DNA of 64,000 nt, taken from assembly GCF_018446385.1 (NCBI RefSeq), contig NC_056002.1, forward strand, positions 9,434,894 to 9,498,893, in the 5' to 3' direction. This document shows positions 23,895 to 36,076 of this stretch, one piece after another (position 1 is the first letter of the stretch; the number at the start of each line of letters is the position of its first letter). A program made the position numbers and the translations under genes. Below the pieces are notes generated by a model. The model made no database searches, was not told the DNA's origin, and saw only the letters and a program-made list of their open reading frames with translations. The DNA comes from Zingiber officinale. Lineage: Eukaryota; Streptophyta; Magnoliopsida; Zingiberales; Zingiberaceae.

Positions 23895-26295
23895 TGTTGG
23901 AGTGTATACTGAAAGTCTAAGCTTTGTAAACATTCATTATGAATAAAGAATCACATTTGGTCAAATTTTCTACATTTAGTTGTAGTTGTTCAATTAATTT
24001 ATATTGTAGATAATATAGTATGTGGTGTCACATACAGAAGATGATATTATCAGTACCTTATAAATTATAAACAGTAGCTCACGACCAAAATGGAAAGGAA
24101 CAAACCATTAGAAAGTCGTAGTGTAATTAGGTATCAGTTTATCTTGACTGTATAATTACACTAGTACACTCAGAGTGTATTGAGTAGGACCATTTGAAGT
24201 CGTTTCTTTTATACTGACTTTATAAAGAAACAAAGACCTCGGTTATTATGGAAGTGTGTGCTCTTAATCCTAATATAATAATAAGCACATATATTTGATA
24301 TTTATTTCTTTAATTTATCAATGGGTGAGATTTAGTTCGATAAATCAATAAGCCCGATAAATTGGGAAATGATATCACTTATAGTGTGTGTTGTTGATTA
24401 TAGAAGGAAACTGTGTCCTAGAGATACTAGGTTGATAATGTCCTCAAGAGGAGCTCATAAGGATTGTCATGTTAAACCCTGCAGGTGGACTTAGTCCGAC
24501 ATGATAATAAGGTTGAGTGGTACTACTCTTGGACTAAGATATTAATTAAATGAGTTGTCAGTAACTCAATTAGTGGTCATTCGATATCTTAAACACAGGG
24601 AGACTAACACACTCATAATAAGAAGGAGCCCAAAAATGTAATTTGTGATTGGTGCGGTAGTTCAATAATAGTTCTCTAGTGGAATGAATTATTATTGATA
24701 AAATTAAGTTGTGTGTTCGGGGCGAACACGGGATGCTTAATTTTATCGGGAGACCAAAACCAATTCCTCCTCTCGGTCCCTATCGTAGCCTCTTATTTAT
24801 AGAGTTCTATACCCACCTTCTATACCCACCAATAAGGGGCCGGCCAAGCTAGCTTGGGAACCAAGCTAGGGTCGGCCTAGGTATAAAATTGGGTGGCCGG
24901 CCCTAGCTTGAACCCAAGCTAGTGGGGGCCGGCCAAATTAAATTAAAAAGGGATTTTAATTTTAGTTTTTATTATGTAGAAGAGATAATTTATTAAAGAG
25001 AATTAAAATTAAAATATCTTTCTTGTAAAAGATCTACAAAAGATTAAAGAAAGAGATTAGATCTCTTTCCTTATTTGTAGATTGGTGAGTTATTTTATTT
25101 TCTCTTTAAAAATTATCTACATGTTGATAAAATTAAAATTATAGAAATTTCCTTTTATCAACCATGAAGAGATTTTTAAAGAGAAATTTTATTTTTAAAA
25201 TTTTCGGAAACAAATTAGGAAGTTTTAATTGTTGATTAAAACTTGTCTAATTTTTTCCTTCATTGATGTGGCCGGCCATTAGAGTTTATTTGGGAAATTT
25301 TATTTTATTTTTCTCAAATAAATCATGTCAAGGAAATTAAGGAAATTTTATTGTAAATAAATTTCCTAATTTGCCTAGGCCAAGGAATATAAAAGAAGGG
25401 GTAGGGGTGCCTTCATGAGATACAACCTCTATTATTTTCTCTCCCTCTTTTGTTCCTTGGTGTGGCCGGCCATCCTTTCCCTCTCTTCCTCTTGTGGTGG
25501 CCGAACCCTTCTCTTCCCTTGGAGCTCTTGTGGTGGCCGGATACTACTTGGAGAAGAAGAAGAAGAAGAAGGAGAGGAAGCTAGCATCTCTTGGAGCTTG
25601 GTTAGTGTTTTGGTTTTCTTCCTTGGTGAAGTTTTCCTTTGTGGCCGAACCTTGCTTGGAGGAGAAGAAGGTGGTTGGTGGTTTCTCATCTCGGTAGATC
25701 GTTGCCCACACAACGTCCGAGGTTAGAAGAGGAATACGGTAGAAGATCAAGAGGTCTTTCTAGAAGGTATAACTAGTAGTTTTTCCTTTTCCGCATCATG
25801 CTAGTTATTTATGGAAATAATACCAAATACAAGAGGCATACGATTCTAGTGTTTCGAATTTGTTTTCGATATAGTGTTTTTTTTGTTTTTCTTTTCCTTG
25901 TGATTTGATTGTTTTTTTTTTGTTAACCTAAAGTTATTTTAGGAAATTAAATATTAGCTTTCTATAAAAGGTTTTGTCTAGTCGGTGGTGGTTGCTCCCA
26001 TATCCAAGAAGGCCATGTGCCTCGCCACGTCAGTACTGGGAACCAATTATGGAAATTAATATTTAATGGAATTAATAACTTAAGGTGATTTGGGTCGAAC
26101 GTGTTAAGTTCCGCAGGAGATCCAAGTCTAAACCTAAAAGAACATATAGATTAAGTTTTGGATCAAAAGTGTTAAGTTCTGCAGGTGATCCAAAATTTAA
26201 TTTAAAAGAACACATGGTAGCTAGGAAAAGGTTCAGACCTTTGTACAAAATTTTTGTACAGTGGAACCTCTAGGTTTTCCGAGTAGCAACCAACA
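23895..26295 (+). repeat. 3' LTR of the 9.9-kb Copia element (2401 bp)
   Basis: Near-identical partner of the 5' LTR, ending in CCAACA. Small length differences include a 10-bp step in a CCACC-type repeat near 24815 and one GAA unit near 25560. Its end lies only 16 bp from the end of the solo LTR it landed in. Confidence 0.92.
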
Positions 26296-26624
26296 CTTAT
26301 CTGATCCAACAGTATGCTGTTAGGCTGATAGGGTTGGCCGCTCGGCTAAAGCTCGGTTGTTCCTGTGTCCCGTCCGCTCTGCGGGGCTCCACTGTGTTTA
26401 GTCCGCTCGTCAACAATCCTGTCGTTCTTGTGCCTCATCCGCTCGGCCGGAATTCCACAAGAGTGGGCTACCTTTTATAGAGTGACGATTGCGTTCCCAT
26501 GATTTCCAGTTCTCTTAAAACAAATGAAGGCATTACCCACGACTTTCGGGTTAAATGGCGACGTTATCCGCATCTTCCATGAGAGATGGCTAACGTTCAC
26601 CTTTGAGTGGGTTCCCTTCGAAGT

Positions 26625-29600
26625 CGAGGAATCTTTTAGGGAGTCTGGGACCTATTCGGAATTGGGAGTCTCTTCGGAGTAGGGGGTCCCTTCGAAGTCA
26701 AGGGTCTCTTTGGAGTTAGGGGTCCTTTCGGAGTCAGGGAACCTTCGGAGTCGGTGTAAAATACCGAAAAATGGCGAAATATTAATAAGGAAATTTTCTG
26801 AAATTTTTGGAAATTTTTCGGAGCTCGTATGGACGAGTTAACGAGGATAAAAACGGGGCCCGGGAAAACCTGTTTAGGCTACCCATTTAATTGAGAAAAT
26901 GTTTTAATTTCCTTTTTAATTTCTTTTCTTTTTCATTTATTTCTTGTTCCCATTTCTTTTCCCGATCCTCGCCGAACCTGCGCCGCACCCTTGCGGTTGT
27001 CTTCTCCCAAGCCAACCCGATCGCCCTTCTCCTTCTACTTCTTCCCTTTTCCTCTGTCCCTGCCCAAGCGCCAGCGAGCACGAGCCACCGCCGGCCGAGC
27101 CGCTTCTCTGCCCTAGCACTGTCCTCCTCGCTCTTGTCTCTGCCGACGACGCCACCGTGCCCTAGATCTCCCGTCGACGCCTCCTCTTCGGCGACACCCG
27201 AGCACTGCCCGATCGCTGCTGTGCCCTAGTTTCCTTGTCGATGGCGCCAACGCCCACAGAAGCTTCCTCTCCTCTGCCGACAGCCGCCCTCGCGAAGTGA
27301 TCCCGACGCAGCTGTCTTGCGCCAAACAGCAGTGTTGCCGGCCAATTTCTCCTTATCCCTAGCACCATCGTCGGCTACTTCTCCGAGGAGTACCCTAGCG
27401 TCGGCCCTTTTGTTCTCCTTTTCGGAGCACCAGCACGCGCTCTTCATTCCAGAGGTGCCCTAGCACCTGATCCACCGCTATTCTCCCTGCTCGAGCCGTG
27501 ATTGTGGCTATGAGGGCGAGCACCGGTGCCTAAGTGTCGCCCTCTTCCCACACAGAGCAGTGCCGACGTTGGCTGTCGCTTACCTACTCTTGGTCGTGGA
27601 CACCGAGTACTCACAGGGAGCAGAGCCAATCACCTACTCACCACTGGTTATGCTGATGTTCTTGCCTCGTGGACTATTGTTCCTCTGATTCATTGCCACC
27701 ACCTGTTCCACCGACCACAACCACAGTTCCTGGCGTACATTGTCAGGTTAGGGATTATCTTCAACCTCTATGTAGGTAATTTTTCATTGATATGGACTCC
27801 AAGTGCGTGTTACTTGATCAGTCCACCATGTGCTCGAAGTTATGTCTGTGAGCAATGAGGTGTTAATTAACTCCTTCGTCTCTGGTTATGCAGGGGTTGG
27901 AGACATGAATGTGGTCGTTCGGTGTTTGAAGAAATGTGTCGGACATCCGACAGTCAATCACCTCTGTTCTAGCAATGAGGTAGAGGTAAGAGTAGTTCAA
28001 TTAAGAAGTTATGACTTCATGATTAGTGTAATTGATTTAGGTATGGATTATTATTTCAATGAGTTGATTTGGGATTAGGAAAACTAATCCTAATTAACCG
28101 TTGGATTTAACTTAATTAGACAGATTGAGGTTTGTGGATTAGGGTTTTACCCTAATTTAGTATAAGAGATTTTATTTAGCTATTTATAAGAATGTATCTA
28201 AATAAAATATATTATGTTGGTGATACAGGACTGTGATTCGAGATGGGCGTATCGACATCGGATTGGTTCAATTTGATCTATATTGGAGGTGGGTACTTTG
28301 ACTTTATGTCTTTTGATATGCATAATAATGTGTTTAACATATAGCAATGATTGTGTTTTCCATTTGTTTCGGTTGGTTACTACATGGTCTGTTACATGTT
28401 TGCTTGTTTACTTATTATGCACTGCATGTTATTATTTACCTGATCATACAGACTATAAAGGTAGTGACACAACCATATTATACATTATGTTCAGGACCTA
28501 GGGTTTATTTGATACCCTATCTTATCGGTGTACCTTCCATTTGATTCATTGTCCTGTGGTACATACTTTGTATTTATTTATATGGTTATTGTTATGTTGT
28601 TCATGATATTGCCATGTTTAGTGTCATGCATCATCTTGCATGATTGCATGCTGTGCGATTGTCTGCTCCATTATTGTCGAGCACATCGCCAGTTACATGT
28701 ATCTGTACACACCACCACTCATGGGTTAGTGGTATATCAGACAGGTGTGTGGCAGTTCTGCTGTTTGGCTCCGTTGGTCTGGTGACTCAGCGTGGTAGCC
28801 GGCAGACAGTTCCGCTCTGTTTGGCTCCGTTGGTTTAGTGTAGCAGCGTGGTAGTCGGTAGGCAGTTGGACTTTGTTTGACTCCGTTGGTCCGCTCATGG
28901 GTAGTGTGACGCAGCGTGGTAGCCGGCAGAGACTCCTCCCCGTCATCGTATACCGGGAGATGAGAGCATTGCGCTCCCCCATTTATGATTTGGGGTAGGA
29001 GTATGTGTGTACTCCGACAGCATCCCGTCCACTCGGTCACTCATCATGGGCAGTGATGTCAGAGTGCACGGTTGTCATAGCTCTACCCACTTGGACTCAC
29101 CATTGTGTGTGAGATGGCTGACTGGAGTCAGGGGTGACCATGTCATTGGCATCATATGCATGGTGCATTTATTGTTTGTGTTTGCTGCATTTACTTGCTG
29201 CATTTATATGGATGCATATGATTGACATGCATACAGGATTATGACACCCTCGGTTTGACGACCCTGTTACCTTTATACCTTGGTCCTGGTTAGTACAGTT
29301 TTCTCCTATTTTTGTTTCAGTTGCATTTATTTTTCTCGTATTCAGGAGACTGTACGCATGATTAGTGTTGTCTGTTATTTACTTTATTATGCATATCAGT
29401 TGTACGTGCTGAGTGTTGGACTCACACCCTCCTCCGTTGATATTTTCAGGTTGAAGTTGTCCGGAGCAGTTCCAGTCGCTAGTCCGCATTGCACGTAGTG
29501 CTAGTCCTCTGCTGATCTCGAGTTGTTATTTTTTTTTATCTCTATCAGACTATGTCTTAGTCTTGTATTGGTTTTACTTATGGATCTTGTATGGATTCTT

Positions 29601-30140
29601 ATTGTAAATGAATTTTGGTATGATTTGGTTTTGTTCTACTACATGTCTGCCTGGACGGCAGAAGAGGTGAGTTCGTCGGATTTGTGTTTTATAAGTGTAG
29701 TGGAGTAGGAAAAATCGGATTTGAGTTTTATGAGTGTAGTGGAGTAGGGTTGTTTTCGAGTCATGGTATTACTGATTTGTTTATTTCTTATTAAACTACG
29801 TGGAATGCCTGTGTGTTGTATTTTATTATTGTTGTTATTCCAGCCGCATGTGGCTGAGGTATATGGATATGTAGAAAGTTTCATATTATTCGTCATACAG
29901 GGGAGATGCTGCCGAAATTTCTTCGGACAGGGACTCCTCCGGGACGTGACAGTCGGGGAACCTTCAGAGTCAAGGAGCCTTTCAGAGTCAGGATCTCTTC
30001 GAAGTAGAGGGTCCCTTCAGAGTTGGGAATCACTTTGGAGTCGGGGGTCCCTTCAGAGTCGAGGAACCTTTTGGAGTCGGGGAACCTTGCAAGGAGTTTG
30101 GGTTGTGTGGATCCAGGTCCTTTTTGGAGTTAGGGAGCTA
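26625..30140. repeat. GGAGTC minisatellite, split by a solo LTR
   Basis: Units of about 20 bp built on TTCGGAGTC(A/G)GGG(G/A)(A/T)CC run from about 26625 to 26754 and resume from 29957 to about 30140. The gap is filled by the solo LTR at 26755-29951. The array belongs to the older GC-rich repeat also seen at 13955-14845 and 26317-26620. Confidence 0.75.
26755..29951 (+). mobile_element. solo LTR, long Ty3/Gypsy-like family, copy 1 (3197 bp)
   Basis: It starts TGTAAAATACCG and ends GGGACGTGACA, with the 5-bp duplication GTCGG at 26750-26754 and 29952-29956. No internal coding region is present. A C/T-rich, CpG-rich stretch at about 26940-27480 resembles a plant leader and gives spurious open frames. 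Near 28735-28945 a unit of about 70 bp (CTCCGTTGGT... CAGCGTGGTAG(C/T)CGG) is repeated three times. The chromovirus (Tekay/Del) assignment is a guess from LTR length and style. Confidence 0.82.
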
Positions 30141-30284
30141 CAGAATCATAAAACGACTCTCTATTAACTTTGATTGTCATCTCAGTAGGATTATTAACTT
30201 ATGGTGCCATGTGGCCGCCTTTGATTAACTCCCACATCAACATATATGTATGCACATGTATGATACATATTTAAGATGATAAAA

Positions 30285-30485
30285 ACATGTGGCAAAAAAG
30301 GCGATTTACTCGCTCCTAATGTCTTCACCAACTTGTCCCTAAGTCAATACGGATGAGATAAATCATGAGTGACTACTAGCTATTAGTGCAAGTAACTAAG
30401 GCATAGGGGAAGACATGCTCGGATATACCAAGTTTCAATCCCAAGATTTTATATGACAATATCCTATGTCTTAACTATTACATCG
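30285..30485 (-). mobile_element. tRNA-derived SINE, copy 2
   Basis: On the minus strand the order is TAATAGTTAAGACATAGG, a degraded B-box GGGATTGAAACTTGG, then GATTTATCTCATCCGTATTG, GGGACAAGTTGGTGAAG and a 3' end GTAAATCGCC...GCCACATG. It is collinear with the copies at 11255-11468 and 56012-56227 and is the most diverged of the three. Confidence 0.6.
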
Positions 30486-30782
30486 CTTAAGGAAGATAAG
30501 GATCAAAGAAACAATAAAATAAAATGATAATAATTAAAATCACAATGGAACGTCACGTATTTGTTTATTTTATAAGTCGACTTTAGATGAGTAGATAGAT
30601 AAGGGAGCATTTGTAAATTTGAATAGAATATATTACATTATATAAATATGTGTTTAATTAAAATGAGTTAATTAGAAAAATCCAAAGAGTAAGTTTCATA
30701 AGCTATCCATTAATCTTGAGGGATCATTGCATGATAATTATCCATGAATCAATTTAAAAGTAGTTTAAATCTTGGAATGGTC
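30486..30782. other. AT-rich spacer; nothing recognised
   Basis: Short AT-rich sequence between the SINE and the left LTR of the next Copia fossil. No gene or repeat identified. Confidence 0.4.
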
Positions 30783-33700
30783 ATCTATGTTAGATTATAT
30801 ATTTGTTTGTTTATAATTTTTAAGGTAATTTGGACTTTTTTTATAGAGTTTAGGGTTTCTTAACTTAACTATATAAGACCTTATACTCTGTATCAATTTT
30901 AAGATCTAATAATATGATTAGTTTTTTCCTTCTCTTAATTTCTACATGGTATCAGAGTGGTTCTCCTTCTCTGACCTAATTTTTTCTACCGCCCCTATTA
31001 TTGCTTCCTGTTGTCGCTGTCGTCTCCTACTGCTGTTATTAAATTCGGCATCGACATCTATTTTCTATAGATTTTAGCGTCGACGTCCTATCCTACCGAT
31101 TTTAGTGTCGACATTATTTTCTGTCGATTTCAGCGTCGATGCTATTTTCTGCCGATTTCGACACAGACGTCCTATGCTGTCAATTTCAGCGCCAACATTC
31201 TTTTCTACTGATTTCGGTGCTAAAGCCCTATTTGTTGATTTCGACACTGATGTCCTTTTCTACTGATTTCGACACCGACGCCCTGTGTTACTGATTTCTA
31301 CATTTCACATCCTTTTTCTGTCTTAGATTCTTTGTGTGACCACGAGTTATCCTAACATCAGTTTTTACGGATCATACAAATGTGTATTCTTACAGTTTAG
31401 TTATTCTGAGAATTATTCATTCTGTCATCATGCCTAATCATGCAGATGCTTCATGGAAATCTGATTCATATATGTTTGAGCAATTTTAACAATTCCTTGC
31501 TTCACAGCCTTCTGTCATGTCAGTTTCCTCTTATATAGGTTTGTCGTCGTTTGGTATTTCAAGTATATCTTCATCCTTGTGGATTTTGGACTCTGGTGCC
31601 TCCCATTATATGTCATCCAATTTGTCATCTTTTGTTTCTTTTTCTCCCAGTTCATTTATATCTATTGTGACTGCTGATGGTACTCCTATGTCATTAGTAG
31701 GTGTTAGTTCAATTGTTATATCTTCTTTATCTCTTACTAATGTTTAGTATATTCTGAGTCTTACTTTAAATCTTATTTCTGTTAATCAATTATATAAGTC
31801 TGAATATCTAATCTCTTTTTCTTCATTCAATTGTTATGTTTAGGACCCGCAATCTCAGAGGTTGATTGAGACATGCCATAAGCAAGGAGGAATCTATGTT
31901 TTAGATCAACTCAAATTACCAGAAGTTATAGCTTCAAGTGTAGATTTATCATCTTTTCATCTGAGTCGTTCATCTTTTATTTTTTATTTGTGGCACTCTC
32001 ACTTAGGTCATGTTTCAACGTCTCGTTTGTAGTTTTTAGCCTCTACAGAAGCATTAGGACCTTTAAAAAGTTCTGATATTTCTGATTGTAGTGGTTGTAA
32101 ACTGGTCAAATTTTCTACTTTACCATTTTTTAAAAGTCTTTCTTTTTCTTCTACTCCATTTGATTTTATCCATTCTGATGTGTGAGGACCCTCTCCTATT
32201 CCTACAAAAGGGGGGTCAAGGTATTATGTTCGATTTATTGATGATTGTACTCGTTACTCTTGGATCTATCTTACAAAACACAGGTTTGATTATCTTACAA
32301 TTTTCAATAACTTTAGAGTTCTTGTGAAAACTCAACAATCTAGTGTCATAAAGTATTTCATTGTGATTTGGGGGGTGAATACACTTCGAATCAATTTTTA
32401 CATTTACTTACTTCTGATGGTACTATTTATCAAATCTCGTGTACAGATACTCCTGAACAAAAAGGGATTGGCTAAATGAAAACATAGACATCTTGTTGAA
32501 ATAGCCCGTTCATTTTTATTGTCTGCTAGTGTTCCTAGTGCCTTTTGGGGGGAAGCAATCCTTACTGCTGCTCATGTCATTAATAGAATTCCAACCTCAC
32601 ACAATTCAGACTTGTCGCCTTTCAAAAAATTGTATGGGTATGCTCCTGCCTATTCTTTTTTACGTGTTTTTGGTTATACTTGCTTTGTCCTTCGTCCACA
32701 TGCAGAGCGTAATAAGTTAGCCTCTCGATCTTCTCTTTGTGTCTTTCTCGATTATGGTGTTAGTCAAAAAGGATATCATTGTTTTGATCCCATTAGTAAA
32801 AAATCGTATGTCTCTCGTCATGTTGTGTTTCTTGAGTATATTCAATTCTTTTCTATTCCGGCTAGTTCGCATAATATGACAAAGTCATATCTGCTTTGCA
32901 TTGATCCTTTTAATACCGATACTGAGGAAGATTCACCCACAAATTCTACTGGTATTTCAACTGAATCTGGTACTTTGGCTCCCAAGATATCCGCTCGACA
33001 TGTTCCTTCTTCTTCCACTACCCAATTATATTCTGAGGTTGTGGATGATCTTTCTCTCCACCGTTGTCAATCCACTCGTGTTTGTAAGTCTACTAAACTA
33101 CCAGATTTTGCTTACTCTTGTTATTCTAATTCTTTTGCTTCATTTGTTGCATCTATTCATTGTCTTTCTGAGCCTAAATCCTATAGAAAAGCTATTTGTA
33201 ACCCACTTTACCAGAGTGCTATGACTGAGGAACTAACTGCTTTGCATCAGAGTCATACATGAGATTTGGTTCCATTGCCACCAAGAAAATATACTATTGG
33301 TTCTCATTGGGTATATAAGATAAAAACTAAATCTGATAGATCTATCGAACTATACAAAGCTCATCTTGTTGCTAAAGGTTATTCTCGGGAGTATGACATG
33401 AATTATGAAGAAACATTTGCTCTTGTTGCAAAAATGACAACTATTCGTACTCTGATTGTTGTTGCTTCTGTTTGTCGATGGAGAATATCCCAGATGGATG
33501 TCAAGAATGCATTTCTAAATGGTGATATTCATGAAGAAGTTTATATGACACATCCTCTTGGTATTTCACACAAACCTGGTGAAGTTTGCAGCTTCGTAAA
33601 GCACTTTATGGTCTTAAACAAGCACGTCATGCTTGGTTTGAGAAGTTCTCTACAGTGATTACTTCGTTTGGTTTTCATCCTAATAATCATGATTCAGCAT

Positions 33701-34303
33701 TGTTTGTCAGATGTACGAGTGCAGGTTGTATTCTTTTATCATTATATATTGATGACATGATTATTACTAGTGATGATTCTGATGGAATTGCTTTCTTGAA
33801 GTCTAAATTGGCTCATTGTTTTGCTATGAAAGACTTGGGTATACTACGCTACTTTCTGGGTATTGAGGTTGCTTATTCCCCTAAAGGTTATCTTTTATCT
33901 TAATTAAAGTATATATCTAATTTGTTTGAGTGTGCTCGTCTTACTAATAATAGAGTTGTTGATACTCCTATTAAGACTAATGCTCAATATTCTTCATCTG
34001 ATGGCTCACCTTTGCTGGATCCTAGTTTGTACAGAACTATTGTTGGAAGCTTGGTTTATCTCACCGTGACTCGTCCAGATATTGCGTATGTTGTTTATGT
34101 GGTTAGTCAATTTGTCGCTGCACCAACTACAGTTCATTGGGCTGCTGTTCTTCGTATTCTCAGGTATCTTCGGGACACTCAATTTCAAAGCCTTTTATTT
34201 CATTCTACTTCATCTCTTGAGCTGCATGCATACTCTGATACGGATTGGGCCAGTATCCTATGGATCGTAAATCTACCACTGGCTTCTGAATTTTTCTTGA
34301 TGA

Positions 34304-35391
34304 TGTTGGTGCAGCGGGGACCGACAAGAGGGGGTGAATTGTCTGCGATAAATATTATACCCTCCTCAAAGCTTTTCAACTCTTAAAATAAAGCAACAAT
34401 AATAAAATTAACAGCAAAAATATAAGGAGACAGAAATTAACATGGTTACAGCCAAGAGGGTTGTTAATCCAGGGCAGTAAGAAAAGCGCAGTAAGAAAAC
34501 TCCTTCTCTGAAGGCGGAGAAGCCTTTTACACTTTGACAGCACAGTAGTTACTAAGAGAATGAGAGTACAAGAGTTGTTATTTCATTCGTGTTCGTTGTA
34601 TTTTAAAGCTGCCCAAGACCCTCCTTTATATAGGAGTTCTAGAGCTTATCGGATGACCTGATCTTCGGGATCAGGTTTTGACTCAAGAGGGATCGGTCGA
34701 CCGATCCCCAGGTTCGGTCGACCGAACTTGCTGTACCTGCCCAGTCTTCCGTCCAGGTGCAGTCTCTGTGGACCGATCTTGGGTTCGGTCGACCGATCCT
34801 TATGTTCGGTTGATCGATCGGCCTACGGTCTCCGGCTAAGTTGACCCGATCAAAATGCTCGACTAAGTCTCTAGATAAACTTGGGTTCGGTCGACCGATC
34901 ATGAGGTTCGGTCGACCGATCACTTCACCGCTGGCTGATGTGATGCTGACGTGTCACCAACAACTGTGCTCTGATGCAAAGGGTTCAGTCGACCGATTAG
35001 GGTGTCCGGTCGACCGAACCATTGACAAGTCAACTTCCAGTTGACTTGTTCTGGTTCGACTTCCTTGGGTGATTTCGGCCATCCGGAATAGGGCTCACCC
35101 GAACCCAGTTCCCGGCCTTATCCTCGAGCAGTCTTCCGTCCCGGCTTTATGTACCTCAAACACCGCGCATGTTCTTCACGCCCACCGGGTGTACTCTTCC
35201 GCAGCTCTCTCGTCTTTTGGACGCACCGAACCCGTCGGCTCCCTTCCTGTGCTGTCCTTCTCGCTAGCTGCGTCTTCCGCTCGACTTCCTGCGCTCCTAA
35301 GCTCCTGCACACTTAGACACAGGGATCAAACACAAAGCAGGACCTAACCTAAACTTGGTTGATCACATCAAAACTACCACGGGGTTCAACA
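34304..35391 (-). repeat. 3' LTR of the gag-only element (1088 bp)
   Basis: It carries a cluster of GGTCGACC palindromes (for example GGTTCGGTCGACCGATC) at about 34690-35020. The 21-bp unit ATGAGGTTCGGTCGACCGATC occurs once here after the first palindrome, against twice in the other LTR. In element orientation the LTR end contains ATTCACCCCCTCTTGTCGG. Confidence 0.88.
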
Positions 35392-36076
35392 ATCTCCCCC
35401 TTTTTGATGTGCATCAACCCAAATTCAGGTTAGGGTTAAAACAAACAGATAGTAATTTAAAGAAATTACTAAACTAACAATTCAGGCATAAACTTGCAAC
35501 TTTAAAATAAATTGTAATATGAAAATTTATATAAAAAAAACCTTTTTAAGTAACTCCCCCTAACTGAACTTATCTTTATTCTCCCCCTTTGATCACAGCA
35601 AAAACGGGGTGAAAATAAATTTTTTTAAAAAAAATGAGTTAGGTTTATTTTCAAAAATTTCTAAGTTAAAATGAATTTTCAGAATTTTAAAAAAAAATTC
35701 TAAGTAAAAATTTCAAGAAACACTTTTTCTAGAAAAAAATTTAAAGAATTTCTGAGCATTGTTTAAATCTAATTTTTTAATGCTTTTATCAGAAAGTTAA
35801 TTAAATATTTTTATTTCGATATTTCGGCTTCCAGGTCGTGGCGAGGCACTAGGCCTTCTTGGTTATTGGAGCAACAATCACTTCCTTAGACAAAGCTTCC
35901 ATAAAAAACCTCAATGTTTAATTTTCTCACTGTAAGCTTTTAATTAAAAAAGAAATTTAAACAAGTAAAGATTTTGGAACCCAATAAAGGTTCCTACCTA
36001 CAGGGTTGGTCAAAAACTTAGGGGGTACATAGTTTCTTGGTATTTTCCTAAGTTGACCCTGATGCTTCTTTATGTA
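35392..36076 (-). other. region between gag and 3' LTR, with a shared module
   Basis: AT-rich non-coding part of the gag-only element. On the minus strand about 35930 to 35790 matches the LTR of the 9.9-kb Copia element (18468-18600): both contain ATTAAA.ATT, TTTTGTCTA, GTTGCTCC.ATA.CCAAGAAGGCC, GTGCCTCGCCACG and TATTTAAT. The match covers about 130 bp with a near-identical core of about 45 bp. Confidence 0.75.

Larger units (their letters stand above)
16410..26295 (+). mobile_element. Copia LTR retrotransposon, 9.9 kb, both LTRs present, coding region broken
   Basis: The LTRs (TGTTGG...CCAACA) are flanked by the 5-bp duplication CTTAT (16405-16409, 26296-26300). A tRNA-Met type primer site, TGGTATCAGAGC, starts at 18823, and a polypurine tract AAGTGGGAGAT lies at 23884-23894. 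Parts in order: gag with CCHC knuckle about 19.9-20.75 kb, protease near 20.8, integrase about 21.3-22.0, reverse transcriptase about 22.4-23.1 and RNase H to about 23.8. Protease-integrase-RT order marks Ty1/Copia; a Tork/Angela-like lineage is a guess from the long LTRs. The element is complete in length, but its reading frame is broken in roughly four places. The LTRs differ by only one or two percent by eye, so the insertion is recent, probably under a million years if a usual plant rate applies. Confidence 0.92.
14846..26311 (+). mobile_element. solo LTR of a SIRE-type Copia family, split by a later Copia insertion
   Basis: The LTR starts TGTTGGTGCAATCGATC and ends CTGATCCAACA, with a 5-bp target-site duplication GTATG at 14841-14845 and 26312-26316. 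Removing the inserted Copia element leaves about 1575 bp. No internal region is present, so this is a solo LTR left by recombination. Near its 3' end it has ATTCACCCCC...CTCT, a motif I associate with SIRE/Maximus LTRs (remembered, not verified). Several GATCGGTCGACCGAA palindromes lie between 15600 and 15940. Confidence 0.85.

Noticed and set aside
26891-27229. Open frames of 70-112 codons in the CpG-rich block (also 45262-45588)
   Set aside because: They lie inside solo LTRs, overlap on both strands and have low-complexity Ser/Pro content, so coding is not supported.
34639-34923. Open frames with repeated IGRPN-type peptides (also 37761-38066) that look like a repeat protein
   Set aside because: They are translations of GGTCGACC palindrome clusters in LTRs; frames are open on both strands for the same reason and have no start context.
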